The notes beneath the pieces were generated by a model that saw nothing but the letters and a program-made list of their open reading frames with translations, was not told where the DNA came from and searched no databases. A DNA stretch of 64,000 bases, taken from NCBI RefSeq assembly GCF_040436345.1, contig NC_133227.1, positions 19,757,171 through 19,821,170 of the forward strand, given 5' to 3'. The position numbers and the translations under genes were made by a program. This stretch comes from Pagrus major (lineage: Eukaryota > Chordata > Actinopteri > Spariformes > Sparidae). This document shows positions 21,708 to 34,600 of this stretch, in pieces (within the stretch, counting starts at the first letter, position 1; each line of letters begins with the position of its first letter).

Positions 21708-24700
21708 ATGGTGGACTCCCAGTACTACCTCCCAAATGACATTGGTGTCTCTGCACTTGACTGCGGCGAGGCCTTCCGTTTGCTTTCACCTCAGGAGAAG
21801 ATGTATGCCCACTACCTGTCACGCGCCGCTTGGTATGTTACTAATCTCAGGATGTAGCACATTCAATTCAAGAAGTGTTGAAGGAACTTACTGCTGTGAA
21901 AAGACACTTCCTCTCTGTTTTAAAGAATATAAAAGGTTTAGCTTGTTGAACTGAAACCCTGCTGACCAAATAACCACATGCTGTTTTAGGTATGGTGGTC
22001 TGGCAGTGCTGCTGCAGACTTCTCCGGAGTCAGCAGACATCTTTGTGTTGCTGCAGAGGATTTTCAGGAAGCAGACGCCTGCACAGCTGGAAAAGGTCGC
22101 TACAGCAGCTGGACTCAGCGCTGAGGAGTACCAGGTGTGCAGTGTTTGTGTCTTTGGCTTTTTTTGGTGCTGTCTTGACACACCTTACAACCGCAAACAT
22201 GTAGAGATGTTGGTTATGTGTCAAACACCGGATGAAAATTATTTTTACTATATTTTTTCTTTTTTGTGATATTTAGGCCTTCTTGGTGTATGCAGCTGGT
22301 CTGTATGCCAACATGGGAAACTACAAGTCATTCGGAGATACCAAGTTCATCCCAAATCTACCTAAGGTAAGAAGGCTTCTTGTGTCAGATGTAACACTTA
22401 ACACATAAACACAAATGTGAATATTGTAATGTACTAGTGTAACTAAAAAAATGGCAGGATAGTGTATTAAATATGATCGGTAATGCTCCATTACTGCTGC
22501 TGTGGCATGTTTTAAGCTGTCTACATTTGTGGTATGTCCACCCAGGACAAGCTGGAAGCTCTGGTGAAGGCCAGCCAGGCATTCCAGGAGCAGCCCGCCG
22601 AGATGGAGGCTCTGTGGGACAGCTGCTCATGTCCTCTCTACTCCCTGGAAGACAAACAGAAACAGCTGGGCCTGGGTGACAAGGTGCGATCTTGTAATAC
22701 AAGTTTCGGCTGTTTGACCAAACAGTTTTTGTCAAGTAATAACTTGTAATTTAACGAAATACCCCTTGTTTTGATTGATTTGACATTTCTGCATCACAGG
22801 CGCTTGTTTTGGGGGTTGGACTGGAAAGTTTTATTTTTTCTGGCAGATGTGTCTGTTTCTAATCCCAAATCCCACTGGAGTTGCTCTTCCTCTCCTCTTC
22901 CCTTTTGCTCATTATTGAGATGTTACTTTTGTAAGATAAATGTTCAAGTAGAGAGCAAGTCAAATACTCCTCAGGTTCGTGTCAATAGGAGGCAACTGAA
23001 CCCCAAACTTCCAGAGGTCACTGCAGGTGATCCAGTACTGTGACCCCTGTGAGAAAATGCATGGCTCATGAAGTTTTTTGCCTTTCTTGTCTTCAGGGAA
23101 TTACCACCTACTTCTCAGGAAACTGCTGCCTGGAGGATGCTGAGCTGGCTCAGAAGTTCCTTGACTCAAAGGTCAGCTGAATTCAGACCTAAAATGGATA
23201 TTATTACTTCCATTTGTTTACCCAGTCTCTTGTAATAATCTTCCTTGACTCCATTCTGACACCTCATTCTCTTTCCTTGTTGCACTTGATTTTTCTTCAT
23301 CTTCTCCCACCTCTTCCCACAAGTTTTGATGTTTCATCGCTGTTCTTTCTGATTCTTGGCTGTGTTCTTCGTGTTGTTTTCTCTAGAAACTGTCTGCTTA
23401 CAACACCCGTCTGTTCAAGAGGGACAACGGAGGCAAAGCCTGCTACGAGGTGCGCTTGGCTTCAGCTGTGCAGAAAGGTCAGAACTACAGTTTTACACAA
23501 GAACCATAATACGATGTATACCGTAATGCATTTGTGACAGATTCGGCATGCAGAATCTAATATGTATCACATGTCATGTACACTCTCTGAACTCAAAAAC
23601 ATTAAGATTTATCAACATGAAACTAACGGATGTACAGAGATTTGTTTATGTAACTAATGTTGTTAATGATGCTACACAGCAATGAAATGTACAATACTGT
23701 TTCACAGACTGCGCAGTGGAAGGGGAATGCGAGTCATGCTGCGGCAGCTTCAGTTTCGAAGACAAAGAGTTCACTGTGAAGAGGGGAGACTACGCTTCTC
23801 TCATGGAGAAAGTCAGCTGTTCTCTCAAACAAGCAGAGGTGAGTGTGAAGGATGCGGAGTGGGATATTGTCAGCGTTTAGTTTGTATTCTTTTATCTGTT
23901 AGGAACAAAATCACCAAAATATGAAGTTGATGGAGCAATATGATACTTACTACTGAAAATAGTAGTAAGAGTCAAAGTAAAAGAAAGCAGAGGATCAAAA
24001 TGAAACGGTGCCAAAATTGTTTTGAAAAATGCAATCCACGCACTCAAAATATACAATTTTAACAAACAAGGAGGGAAATATTAAAAAGCCTTAGTAGGCC
24101 TACGTGAAATAGGAGAGGTCGCATCACAACCAGTGTGTTTAGAGGAGGGATGTACTAACAGAGCGTCTCTCCCTCTGTCTGCAGTGATTGACAGCAGACA
24201 GGAGGGGAAGAGCGGGGGGGTTGTTCTCTCAGGCCAAAAAATAAAAGTATTAAATGCTAAAATGGGTCGCCAAATATACTTTGGTGGCTGTTAATATACC
24301 TAGGCGGGCTGTCCAAGTAAAATATATGTGTGGGAAACACTGTCACAGGTGAAACAAAATAGATAACCATAGAATATTACAATAGCCTGTGAGGGGGGAT
24401 TAGGGGAAAACCAATACAGAAAAACATACAGAAAACATGTGAAGTCTAATGTGTATACTCATTGAAACCAGAATACTTTGCCAAAATTGCCTTTTAAAGT
24501 GAATGTGAAAAGTATTGTCCTTTGGCAAAAAAAATAATAAAAAGAGGAAGGTGAGAATGGAGGCCATGTCGTAAAGTCAATAATCTCAAAACAATCGTCC
24601 TGTTTCAGTTCCTTTTTTAAAATTCTTGCTCTGTTTCCAAATACTTAACACAGGCGTATGCTGCCAATGAGAACCAGAGAAAGATGCTCGAGGAGTACAG

Positions 24701-27700
24701 GCGCAGCTTCACTTTTGGCTCAGTTGACGCTCATAAAGAAGGCTCGCGCTACTGGATCAAAGACAAAGGACCAATTGTTGAGAGGTGAGTTCACTGGACC
24801 AGAGTAATATCAAATAAACTCACACCTGCATAATTCCAAACATTCTTGATTACTACTCTCTTGTAATAATCTCTTAAACCTGTCTCTCTGCTTTTTACTC
24901 TCAGTTATATAGGTTTCATAGAGAGCTACAGGGACCCATTTGGCTCCAGAGGAGAGTTTGAAGGTAACTACCTCGGTGATCAAAAACAGCGATATTGACG
25001 CGTTTATTGGCCTGCATGCTGTGGTGCCGTGTTCCTCCACAGGTTTTATTGCTGTGGTGCAGACCTGAAGACTAGTAAGGGAAAAAATTAACAGTGTGAT
25101 TGAGCTACTTAAAACAGTTGCTTAAGCAGATACAGCAGCAGCTGTTAACTCCAGTGGGTAATTTTGCATCAGAGGTTTAATTCTCGCAGTGATTGCCTCG
25201 ATTTTAGAGGGACCCAAAGTGTTTAGGAAAAGGAGAGCTAATTGAAATATTCCTGTCTTTTCCTCAGAATTAGTAATAACATTTTGTCTATAAATTGTCT
25301 CCTCTAGGTTTCGTCGCGGTTGTGAACAAGGCAATGAGTGAGCGTTTTGCCAAACTGGTAAGCTCAGCAGAAGTCCTGCTCCCCGAGCTGCCTTGGCCCC
25401 GGGAGTTTGAAAAGGACACTTTCCTTAAACCTGACTTCACCTCGCTGGATGTTCTCACCTTCGCTGGGAGTGGAATACCAGCCGGCATCAACATCCCCAA
25501 CTGTATGTACACTGAAATGTGGACGCCGTTCAAACTGCACTCTGTATCAAATAACACAGTTCACTTGAGTTTAAAATGTTTTTGTTTTTGTGTGTAGATG
25601 ATGACATCAGACAGTCAGAGGGCTTTAAAAACGTGTCACTAGGCAACGTGCTGGCTGTAGCCTACGCCACACAGAAAGAAAAACTCACCTTCCTGGAGGA
25701 GGAGGACAAGGTAACGCATGCAGCTTCATGAGTCTCTTTCAAACCAGCGCTTGTCTCTCTCACACACTCTCATGATTATACATTCTCCTGCGTGTTTGTG
25801 TTCTTGTGGTAGGATTTGTTTATCAAGTGGAAGGGGCCATCATTTGAGGTGCAGGTTGGACTCCATGAGCTGCTGGGACATGGAAGTGGGAAGCTGTTTG
25901 TCCAGGTCAGTCACACATACTCTCGTTTCAGCAGAGAGTTAAACTTCATAATTTATAGTCACATGAAAACAATTACCTGTGAGCAATAGGCAGCAGCAAA
26001 ATTTAACCTTTTTTAATCATTTTTATTATCCAAGATCATTACTGACATAACTTTCTTGATAGCTTAGCATCTTAAAGTGCCCACTGGAAACATTGTGGCT
26101 CATTTGAAAAAGAAATTGTTTTTTACAATTGACTCTAAATTCTTCCTGAGGCTCAAAGGGAGTACTGTAAGTCATGCCATGTTTTTACTAAAACTTGAAA
26201 AACAAGAACGAAGCTAACGACTGAAAGCAGAGAGTTTATCAGTAATGTTATTGAAGAATAATGAGTGACATCCAACGCTGAAGCCTTGATCTTGTCTGGT
26301 GACAATGGGCAAAAGTTTTTATCTTTAAGTGTTTTACAGAATAAATAAATGGAAATCAAAGTTATACTTGTATTCTTTTTTTTACTGATTCAGATTATTT
26401 GATCTGTGACTCAAAACAGTGATAGGAACTGTGAGTTTTGTATCGGTAGCGCCCCTCGTGAGCAACCTCCGTAACATTTAGCTTGAAAGTATTTGCAGTT
26501 AACAGATTGAATTAGTTAATATTCAAGAATTTAGATTTTATCGATTTCTCTCTGTTAAAACGTTTACTGATATTTAAGAAGAATCATCAGTAAGGAAATA
26601 AACCTGATTTGGATTAATTTTGCTCCATCTCCTCCAACAGGACGACAAGGGCAAGTTCAACTTTGACGAGAGTAAGGTGACCAATCCAGAGACCGGAGAA
26701 CCAGTGAGTTTGTTAGTTTGTACACCTGTTTTTAACTCTGTGATCAGCTTTGTAAAAGAGACTAAAGGTGAGTGTGTGTGTGTGTGTGTCTTTTAGGTGT
26801 CCAGTTGGTATCGGGGCAGCGAGACGTGGGACAGTAAATTCTCCACGATCGCCTCCTCTTATGAAGAATGCCGTGCCGAGTGTGTCGGACTCTATCTGTG
26901 TCTCAAAAAGCAGGTGCTCAGGTACGTCATGTGTTGTAACCCTCATTCACTGTGTATCTCTGTGAATTTAACATAGATGTATGTTACCTATATTCGTATT
27001 ATTTAAACCTCGTATGAAAAGGTTTTTTTTGTGGTAGCTAATTTTGCTCCACAGTTTGAAGTTGGGGTGGTAATTGACTTCTGAGGGGCTCAGAAAACAC
27101 AAAACACTGCAAAATGAACACTGATATTGGCTGCTCCTCTTCCATCACTCTCCGTTACAGAATGAGGACAAAGAGCTGGGCATTGTTCTTATTCTAGGCA
27201 TCATGAAGCTATTTCTGTAAACAGACAGCTGCCTGTGCTGGTGCTGTTTTTGCCAAAAAACATAATGAATATAAACTAGAAAAATGCAATTTTCCAATTA
27301 TAGATTTTAGTCTCTATTAAGATATGGTGTAATAATGAATAATGTTTTATGTAATGAATATCTTGTAAGACATATTCTAAAAAAGCTTAGAAAAGAAATA
27401 AATAGCAATAAATGTTTAAAAACACAGGCCTACTTGCATAGTAGCCTATTGACAAGCTGGAAGTTGTCTGCTTACAGGTAATTTTAGGAGGCCTACTTAA
27501 AGTGAGCGCACCAGTGAGGAGTGTATTATAAGGGGGGGACACTAAGAGTGACATTATCCCCGCACGATCTAAACTGTAGAGTTTCAATAACTCATTATCA
27601 TTCAGTGTTTGGAGAATCTCTTAAAATGTCTCCTCCCTACTCCTAACAGACCTTTTTGTTTACCAGGATCTTGTCTTCAGTTTAAGGAAAAATTCTTGGC

Positions 27701-29199
27701 AAACATCATAATTCCAAGAATTTCCCAGAATTTCTTCACTAGGAGCCGCCCTTTATTAGAAGGGAGTATGAATGAATATGGCTGCTGATGAACATCTTAA
27801 CCATTGCCTTTGTTTGCGTGTGTGTTCCAGTATTTTTGGCCACGATGGCGAGGATTCAGAGGATGTGGTGTACATCAACTGGCTCAGCATGGTCAGAGCT
27901 GGACTGTTGGGCCTGGAGTTCTACACACCTGAGAGCAAGAGCTGGAGACAGGTACTCTTTCCGACAGATTTTTTTTCCCCACAACATGCTGTCCCTCTCA
28001 CTCTTTACTGTACAATTCAATGTGGTTTTCCATATGAATAATGAATCGTAACTTTCATTTATATGGAGCTTGAGAGACACATAGTGTTGGGCGAGGAGTG
28101 TTTATGGGACAAGTCAACATACAGACCATTAAGCATGTGTCTCTAACAGCCTGACTGGCTTGGCTTCATGTGTCTGTGCTGTTTTATAATATAGCTTATA
28201 TTAAGTCTGTCTGTGTTTATATGAGCGTCAGGAGATGTATACAGTGTATATCACACGTGTATGTATGTATGTATGTATGTGTGTGTGTGTGTGTGTATCA
28301 GGCTCACATGCAGGCTCGTTTCGTGATCCTGCGTGTTCTACTGGAGGCCGGGGAGGGCCTGGTGGGCCTGGAGGAGGTGACGGGGCAGGACGGCAAGCCT
28401 GATGCTCGAATCACACTGGACAGAAGCAAGATCCACACTGTGGGCAAGAACGCCATCCACAGGTTCCTGTGTAAACTGCAGGTACGTCCATACTAAACTA
28501 GACAGAGAGTATATTGCATATATAGTTTTATATTAACAAATAACGATGGATGTTGTATTGTTTGATGTTATATGTAGAAAGACATAAAGGAATTATGACC
28601 CCATGGTAGCTGTGCACTCCCAGCTTGTTAGGCTTTGTCTATAAATGAATACATTAGCACAGTTTCTGAAAAGAGGAATTGTAAAAATGGCCATATTGAT
28701 CGCTGTCCTGTGACATGAATATTATTTTGATCACCTGTTGATTTCACCCAGCTCTACAGACAACACACTGTTAACCTGATTCCACCATTTCGTAGGTCCT
28801 CAAGTCAACAGCAGATGTTGAAGGAGGCAGGGCTCTCTATGACGGCTACTCCACCGTCAGTGACAGCGGTGCTCATAACTTCCTGCGTCTACGCGAGACG
28901 GTACTGCTGAGGAAGGAAGCTCGTAAGATGTTTGTCCAGGCCAACACCAGAGTCAGTGGTACGTACCTACATCTGTACCTGCTGTTGCGACTACTCATGT
29001 TAGTGGAGAGGCAATTGTAGACTCTTGTACTTATTTATTTTTTGTCTGATTTCCAGGAGAGAGTGTCGAGCTGGTGGAATACGAAGGCAGTGCAGCAGGT
29101 TTGATCTGCTCCTTCACTGAGCGCTTCCAAGACGACGCAGAGAAGCTGGAGGCCGACCTGTTGGAGATGAACAGAAGAGACGCCCCCTGCTGGTGTTGA
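21708..29199 (+). CDS. dpp3: Dipeptidyl peptidase 3 (zinc exopeptidase, family M49)
   Basis: Eighteen coding exons in consistent phase: 21708-21832, 21990-22134, 22277-22366, 22546-22683, 23097-23171, 23387-23477, 23708-23838, 24654-24784, 24905-24963, 25308-25502, 25598-25710, 25813-25905, 26641-26703, 26797-26921, 27831-27951, 28302-28481, 28796-28958, 29057-29199. They give 726 residues (human 737). DPP3 is a mainly cytosolic metallopeptidase that removes dipeptides from the N-terminus of short peptides such as angiotensins and enkephalins; the family also includes KEAP1-binding members. The M49 signature is intact: HELLGH (449-454) with catalytic Glu, and EECRAE (506-511) carrying the third zinc ligand. 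The N-terminus [20 protein letters not shown] matches the family closely. The last residues, RRDAPCWC, are shorter than in mammals. A convergent RIN gene follows. Confidence 0.97.
26770..26789. repeat. (GT)n just before a dpp3 acceptor
   Basis: A GT run ends seven bases before exon 26797 and sits where the pyrimidine tract would be. Confidence 0.85.
28257..28296. repeat. (ATGT)n-(GT)n microsatellite ending at a dpp3 acceptor
   Basis: Tetranucleotide ATGT units pass into GT repeats and end directly before the acceptor atcag at 28297-28301. Confidence 0.9.
29179..29195 (-). promoter_or_regulatory. CTCF-like motif over the dpp3 stop region
   Basis: The minus strand reads CACCAGCAGGGGGCGTC, which contains the familiar vertebrate CTCF core CCAGCAGGGGGCG. 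It overlaps the last dpp3 codons and lies between dpp3 and the convergent RIN gene. Binding is inferred from the motif only. Confidence 0.5.
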
Positions 29200-29878
29200 T
29201 TGACGGATGATCTGCTCCAGAGGCTTCAAAAATACATTAACTTGCAAAATGATCCAAATCCTTTGAGAAGGCACTTCTGAACAGAGTAAATTAAAGTTTC
29301 ATACTTCAAATAAAGCCATAAGACAAGAACAGATCTGCCAAAGACACCAGCCACGGTCCAATATCAGGTCTACCTTTGATTACTGGATCAAATACAAATA
29401 AATGAGCTGATGATTAATACACAAACATTTTTCTAATGAGAAATACTGAGAACTGTCCATTAAATCAACATCTGTCAATGAAAATGGTTAAAAATGACTA
29501 AAAGTTACTGTAGGTAGATCTCACTTTTTAAGCATGACAAAGTCAAAAACAAATCTTCACAAAATGGTCATTATGACATATTCTGACTGTGCTTGGAATG
29601 ATGTTCATGAATCGCTTTTTACAGTCAACTTTTAAACTGAAAATTGTTCCTTCTTTTTCCAGTAAGTTGAATGTTTATCCAGCCTTGGTGTTAATGATGA
29701 TTTGACAGGTTAGGACTGTTAACTAGCTGCCATGACAGCTGAATGTTAACTGTAAGGCATGATAATGATTTTATTTGCCAGGTTTGGTGTAAAGAAGTTT
29801 GGATTATTGGACTGAAAATGTTCTGTGTCTGGAGGGCCTACAAAAGACGATGTACAAGAAATGTGTTAAATCAGCACA

Positions 29879-29884
29879 AATAAA
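29879..29884 (+). terminator. dpp3 poly(A) signal
   Basis: AATAAA, 680 bases after the stop codon, followed by TTTGTTTGATAAG and a T-rich stretch. The 3' UTR between 29200 and here shows nothing else coding. Confidence 0.7.
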
Positions 29885-30229
29885 ATTTGTTTGATAAGAT
29901 CTCAGTGGTATATTTTTTTTTTCCACCAGAACCAAAGAAAATTTCACTTACAATCTCAGATTGACTTTCAGTATAGTTTAATAACATTAGAAGATTTAAG
30001 TCAGACCTTTATCAACATGATGCATGCTTAGTTTTCACCTGAAGTTCTGTATGTCAATATATCTGCATGGAGGAGCTGTTCAATTCAGTCAAACTGAAAT
30101 CTCAGCTTTTACTCTAAATAGATATCGCAGTAAGAAGGCATCTGTGTTCATTTCCCATCAAAGCTAATTGAATGTAAAAGCCCGTACTGAGTCCAATCAT
30201 TGTGGACTGTTAAAATGTAACATTTTCTC

Positions 30230-30892
30230 TAGGGCTGCATAATTAATCGAAATATTATCAAAAAAATGCAAAATGGCCATAACCAAATCATAGAAGCTGC
30301 AGTTTTTGCAATAAAAGTAAAAGGTCAGAAAAAACAGCATTATAAAGAAGTACTGCAGTGCTGCAGAGATGCCCTGGACTAAAGAACATGATCTCCAGAT
30401 CTAAGAAAACATGTTTGTTTGGTAAAGACCCAAACGAACGTCACATCAGCATTATTTTAATACATTTTTCAGTTAAAAAGCAAAAATGATCATTTAAAAA
30501 AAACTTGCTGTGGCTCCCTTAAAGCAACAAAATGTAACTTCCTGGAGAGCAATAGTTGATTGTTGAGTCTCATCCCAGTGTCATCAAATACTGATGCTCG
30601 GGTCAGACGGCCACTCAAAGCGCCAGTGTTTGACAATCTGGGGATGAGACTCAACAACCAAATATCTCTTTCCAGGAAGTTACATTTTGTTGCCTTAAGT
30701 GCAATTTATTGGCACATCCACAAGTGACCTTTCGAGTTTCAAATGCTCTTTTTCAGACTTAGTTAACATACAGAGACCATTTTTAAATAAACACCATTAA
30801 AAAACACTAATTTACCATTCACTGAATCATATCACAATACCTCTCCAAACAATTGCAGTTTGATTTGTTTTTTCCCATATTGTGCAGCCCTA
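30230..30892. mobile_element. hAT-like non-autonomous transposon, interrupted
   Basis: The ends are TAGGGCTGCATAATTAAT and, inverted, ATATTGTGCAGCCCTA. The TAGGGCTGCA terminus is typical of hAT MITEs in fish. Matching flanking duplications were not clear. A second palindromic element sits inside at 30518-30699. Confidence 0.7.
30518..30699. mobile_element. Short hairpin MITE nested in the hAT-like element
   Basis: The ends are CTTAAAGCAACAAAATGTAA and TTACATTTTGTTGCCTTAAG. Inverted matching continues inward (TTGTTGAGTCTCATCCC against GGGATGAGACTCAACAA), so most of the 182 bases fold into one hairpin. Confidence 0.8.
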
Positions 30893-31096
30893 GTTCACTC
30901 CCACAAGGAACCAGAACAACTAATTAAACCATTTATGTTGCTGCTAAAGGTTAACAGAGATGAACTTACCAACTCAAGAAAGTTTCAAGTCTCTGCATTT
31001 TTTAATTTAGTGAATTTACAGAAAATACTGATATCAAAAGAAACAAATGGCAACCTGTAAGGTACGAAAGCAGGCAAAAATAATTATTTTTTAAGG

Positions 31097-31432
31097 CTTT
31101 AAGGGGCAATATGTAAGAATCTTAGTTAAAAACATTCAAAAATTAACTTTAAATAACAGTTTTGTCATTATGACATCCATGTATTGCTTTGCAGAGATAT
31201 CTACTTATGTTAGCATGCTACAGGCTAGCCTCATCCTCGTCCAAAGCTCCTGCATTAGCTGCATATGTAAACATCAACACTTTCCCAGTGCGCCAAGCCC
31301 CAAGTCGGGATCTCTAGCTGCACAGCTAAGTGAGCTAACTCGCTAATGGTGGCTACAGTTAGCAGCAGTTAGCGGTTACTCTGGTGATATGAATTTGAAA
31401 GGTGGCCAATTCTTACATATTGCACCTTTAAG
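31097..31432. mobile_element. MITE with CTTTAAGGGGCAATATG ends
   Basis: The left end CTTTAAGGGGCAATATGTAA pairs with the right end TTACATATTGCACCTTTAAG. The interior is rich in GTTAGC/GCTAAC motifs. The right half matches 34486-34642. Confidence 0.8.
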
Positions 31433-31561
31433 AAAATGATGGCGTTAGAATATAAAAGGTTACATTTGCAGTTAAAACGTCCACAACAACCAGCACCATC
31501 ATTCAAATCTTTGGTTTTGTTCAAGTTATTTAATTTAAACTCAGCTCTGTTCTAAAAACAT

Positions 31562-31567
31562 TTTATT
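31562..31567 (-). terminator. Poly(A) signal of the RIN gene
   Basis: AATAAA on the minus strand, about 85 bases after the RIN stop codon. It supports the view that the transcript ends here rather than running on to further exons. Confidence 0.65.
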
Positions 31568-31651
31568 ATGACTCTCTGGGATGCAGTCACCGTCTGTACG
31601 CAGTGCATCGTGATATCACAAAATGTCATTCTGTTACAGTCTGTTTGCTCG

Positions 31652-34600
31652 CTAGAGGCTCGTACCATTGTCCTGTTTGATAGGTGAGTGAGGTGGAGTC
31701 TCTGCTGCCTCCTCCAGACTGCAGAAGGAGCTGCAGCTGTCCGTGTCACTTAGATAAGCAGCATTCATCCCTAAAACCAAACCCTCTTCCTCCTCTTCCT
31801 GATTTTTGCGCAGTTCCTCATCAGTCTCATCATCATCATCCTTATTTTCATCCACACCTGCTCCCTCCTCCTCTGGTCTCTGCTGATCTGCTCTTGAAGG
31901 AGCAGCAGGTGTGTGGTAGGCCTGCTCTGCCAGCGGGGAGAAGGATGGAGAGGTGAAGGGAGACAGAGAGAAGGGGGCCTTAGGAGAAGGAGATGGGGAC
32001 TGATAAGGTGAAAGAGAGGGTGAGGCGCCGGGTGAGTTGTGTGGAGAGAGGGACCGAGATACTTTGGGGAAAAGGGGAGGCGCCATGGGAGATGCAGATG
32101 GGGAGAGGTAAGGAGAGGGAAAGGGAGGGTTGGAGAGATTGATCATCGGAGAGGGCTGCATGTAGTCTGAGTCCTCTGGAAGTGTTGGTAGCTGAGCTGT
32201 AGCCTGGTCCATTTGGCCTGGTTCCACCTGCTCCTGCATCTCACTGGGGGCGTCCTGCATCTGTATCGGAGACTGGGGCTGAGAGTCCTGAGCTGTGGGA
32301 TCAACCTGAATGTCTTGTTGTTGTCCCCGTTTCAGGGCTTTACATTTTCCTTTGGTTTTGGGGATCAGAGGTGGTGGAGGAGGAGGAGCAAGCGGGGGCG
32401 ACAGCAGGGTCGACGACTCTGTGGAAATCCGAACTTTGAGGCTGCGTTTGAACATGCGCCTCCTGGACAGGGCGGTCTGGGACTGCAGGAAAAGAGGGTT
32501 GATGAAGCAGAGAGCGCCCATGCCCGAGCCACAGTCCAGCTCTCTGGGGCTGCGCGTCGTGATCGGGCAAAACTCATGGAACAGGGTGGCGTTGGGACCT
32601 GATTGTTGGGTGGCGGTGTCTGACTCGGGTGCTTTCTGGAGCAGGCTGTCTGCGTCGGGCGGGGGAGCTGAATCAGGCTGAGCTGCAGAGCTCGTCTGTG
32701 GGGCTGCAGCAGCAGGCGGAGCTGCCTTCTTCTCCTCATCCTTCTGAGGCTTAGGCGCCTCCCGTGGCCCACGAACGTTTAGGTGGGAGCTCCAGAATTC
32801 TATAAAACAATAGGTGTTTTGATAAATTGTACACAGTAGGGCTGCAACTAACAGTTATTTGAATCATCAAGTAATCTGCTGAGTATTTTCATGATTGAAA
32901 TAATCTAGAAAAAATACGAAAACCGGCAAATGTTTCACATTTTTGCTTGAAAAGTGACAATTAATCGACTTTCAAAATAATCGGGAACTTATTTTCTTTC
33001 CATCGACTTATCGATTAATTCACTAGTTGTTGCAGATTTAGTACAAAAGGGAATCAAAGATGACAAAAAATGATTAATGCATTTCATACAAGATGTGCAA
33101 AAAAATATGAATGAACTCTTGACAACCTTGCAACCACGTCCTAAAAATTGTCATTGTCATCCTTTCATGGAATAGAAATTTAATAACAACCTCCACATTT
33201 TACATTTTAAATGGTAACGAGTAACATTTTTTAATATGTTTTTTTGTTTCATATTATATTATTATATATTAAAAAGTAATTTTTAAAAACGGAGTATATT
33301 TCATGGCATACATACTGTTGATTATATTATAATTCATCAATAAACTTCATTTTGACTTGTCTACTGCTTCTCCCTTTGATGGACAAAAGGAATTAAATTC
33401 CTACACACTCATTTTTCCAGTGTTTGTTTGTTACTCAGTAGCTGGGAGGTAATTACTGTGTGTTTAATATGTGTGCGCCTTGTGTCAATAAATCCTTTAA
33501 GACACGTGTCTTTGAGGTTGAGGTTACAAAACCTGCTGTCGGGAGACAAGACAATGTCTTCACCAACCTATTCCCATGTGTGAGATGGACTCCAGCTCTT
33601 TGTGGGATGATGCCTTTGCGATGGCCTCAGGAAGCTCCAGAGGGAAGGGTAATACATCTCTGACACACAAAGACAATATAAGATATTAACACCAACATTA
33701 TTTCCCGTGGATCAACAAATATTGATAGTGATCAATGTAGAAAAGGAGAAGGAGGAGAATATACTTTAGAGGAAGTGAAGATGATAGAAAAAGAGATCAT
33801 GAACGAGAGAAAAGAGGAAAATAAGACCGAGAAGTCAAGATTTTACCTGCTGACACAGTAGAAGGAAATAAGTCTTGGGAGATCTGGAAAGCTTATGGCT
33901 GAAGTCTCCAGAGACAGAGCTGCGGGCACAGGGAGGGGGAGAGGGTGGTAAGTATTAACAGTGTGGTTGGACTGCGTCTGAGGTCTAAACTATTGGGATA
34001 TTTGACAAAATACTTTGAACAGGGTCTCTGAAAAATGTTCTAGTGCAATATGACAGGATTTTGTGTGTAGACAGATATGTCTTAACACTTCTTACTCTTG
34101 CTGGACTGCTCCTCCCTGATCCCAAACTGCTGAACGAACGACGGCACGCTGTCGTCCGCCAAACGGACGCACAGCACGTTTCTCTGGGATGTGCGAGACT
34201 TGCGCACCAGGAAGTTCTGCAGGACAACACAACTGATTACTGAGCGCATGTGTGAGTGTGCAGAACATGGACAGAGGAGGCAAGAGAGGTCTGTGCATAT
34301 GTGTGTTAAAGGGGGATTCCAGTATTTTTAAACCAGGGCCCTGTATTTACATGTTCGGCCAAGTAGATTGCCTCAGCCGGTAGCCCTGACACGGCTGCAA
34401 TGGCTGCAACATAATGCCTTGGGGAGCTTCAAAAACCCAGTCCAAAGGTCCTGTACTAGTGGGGTAGATACAAACACTCTGGCTAACTGCACAGCTAACT
34501 GAGCTAACAAGCTAACAGTAGCTACGGTCATAAACAGAAAATAGTTAGCAGCAGTTAGCAGTTACTCTAGTGATATGCTGCCCCTATTTGTTGGGAGTAT

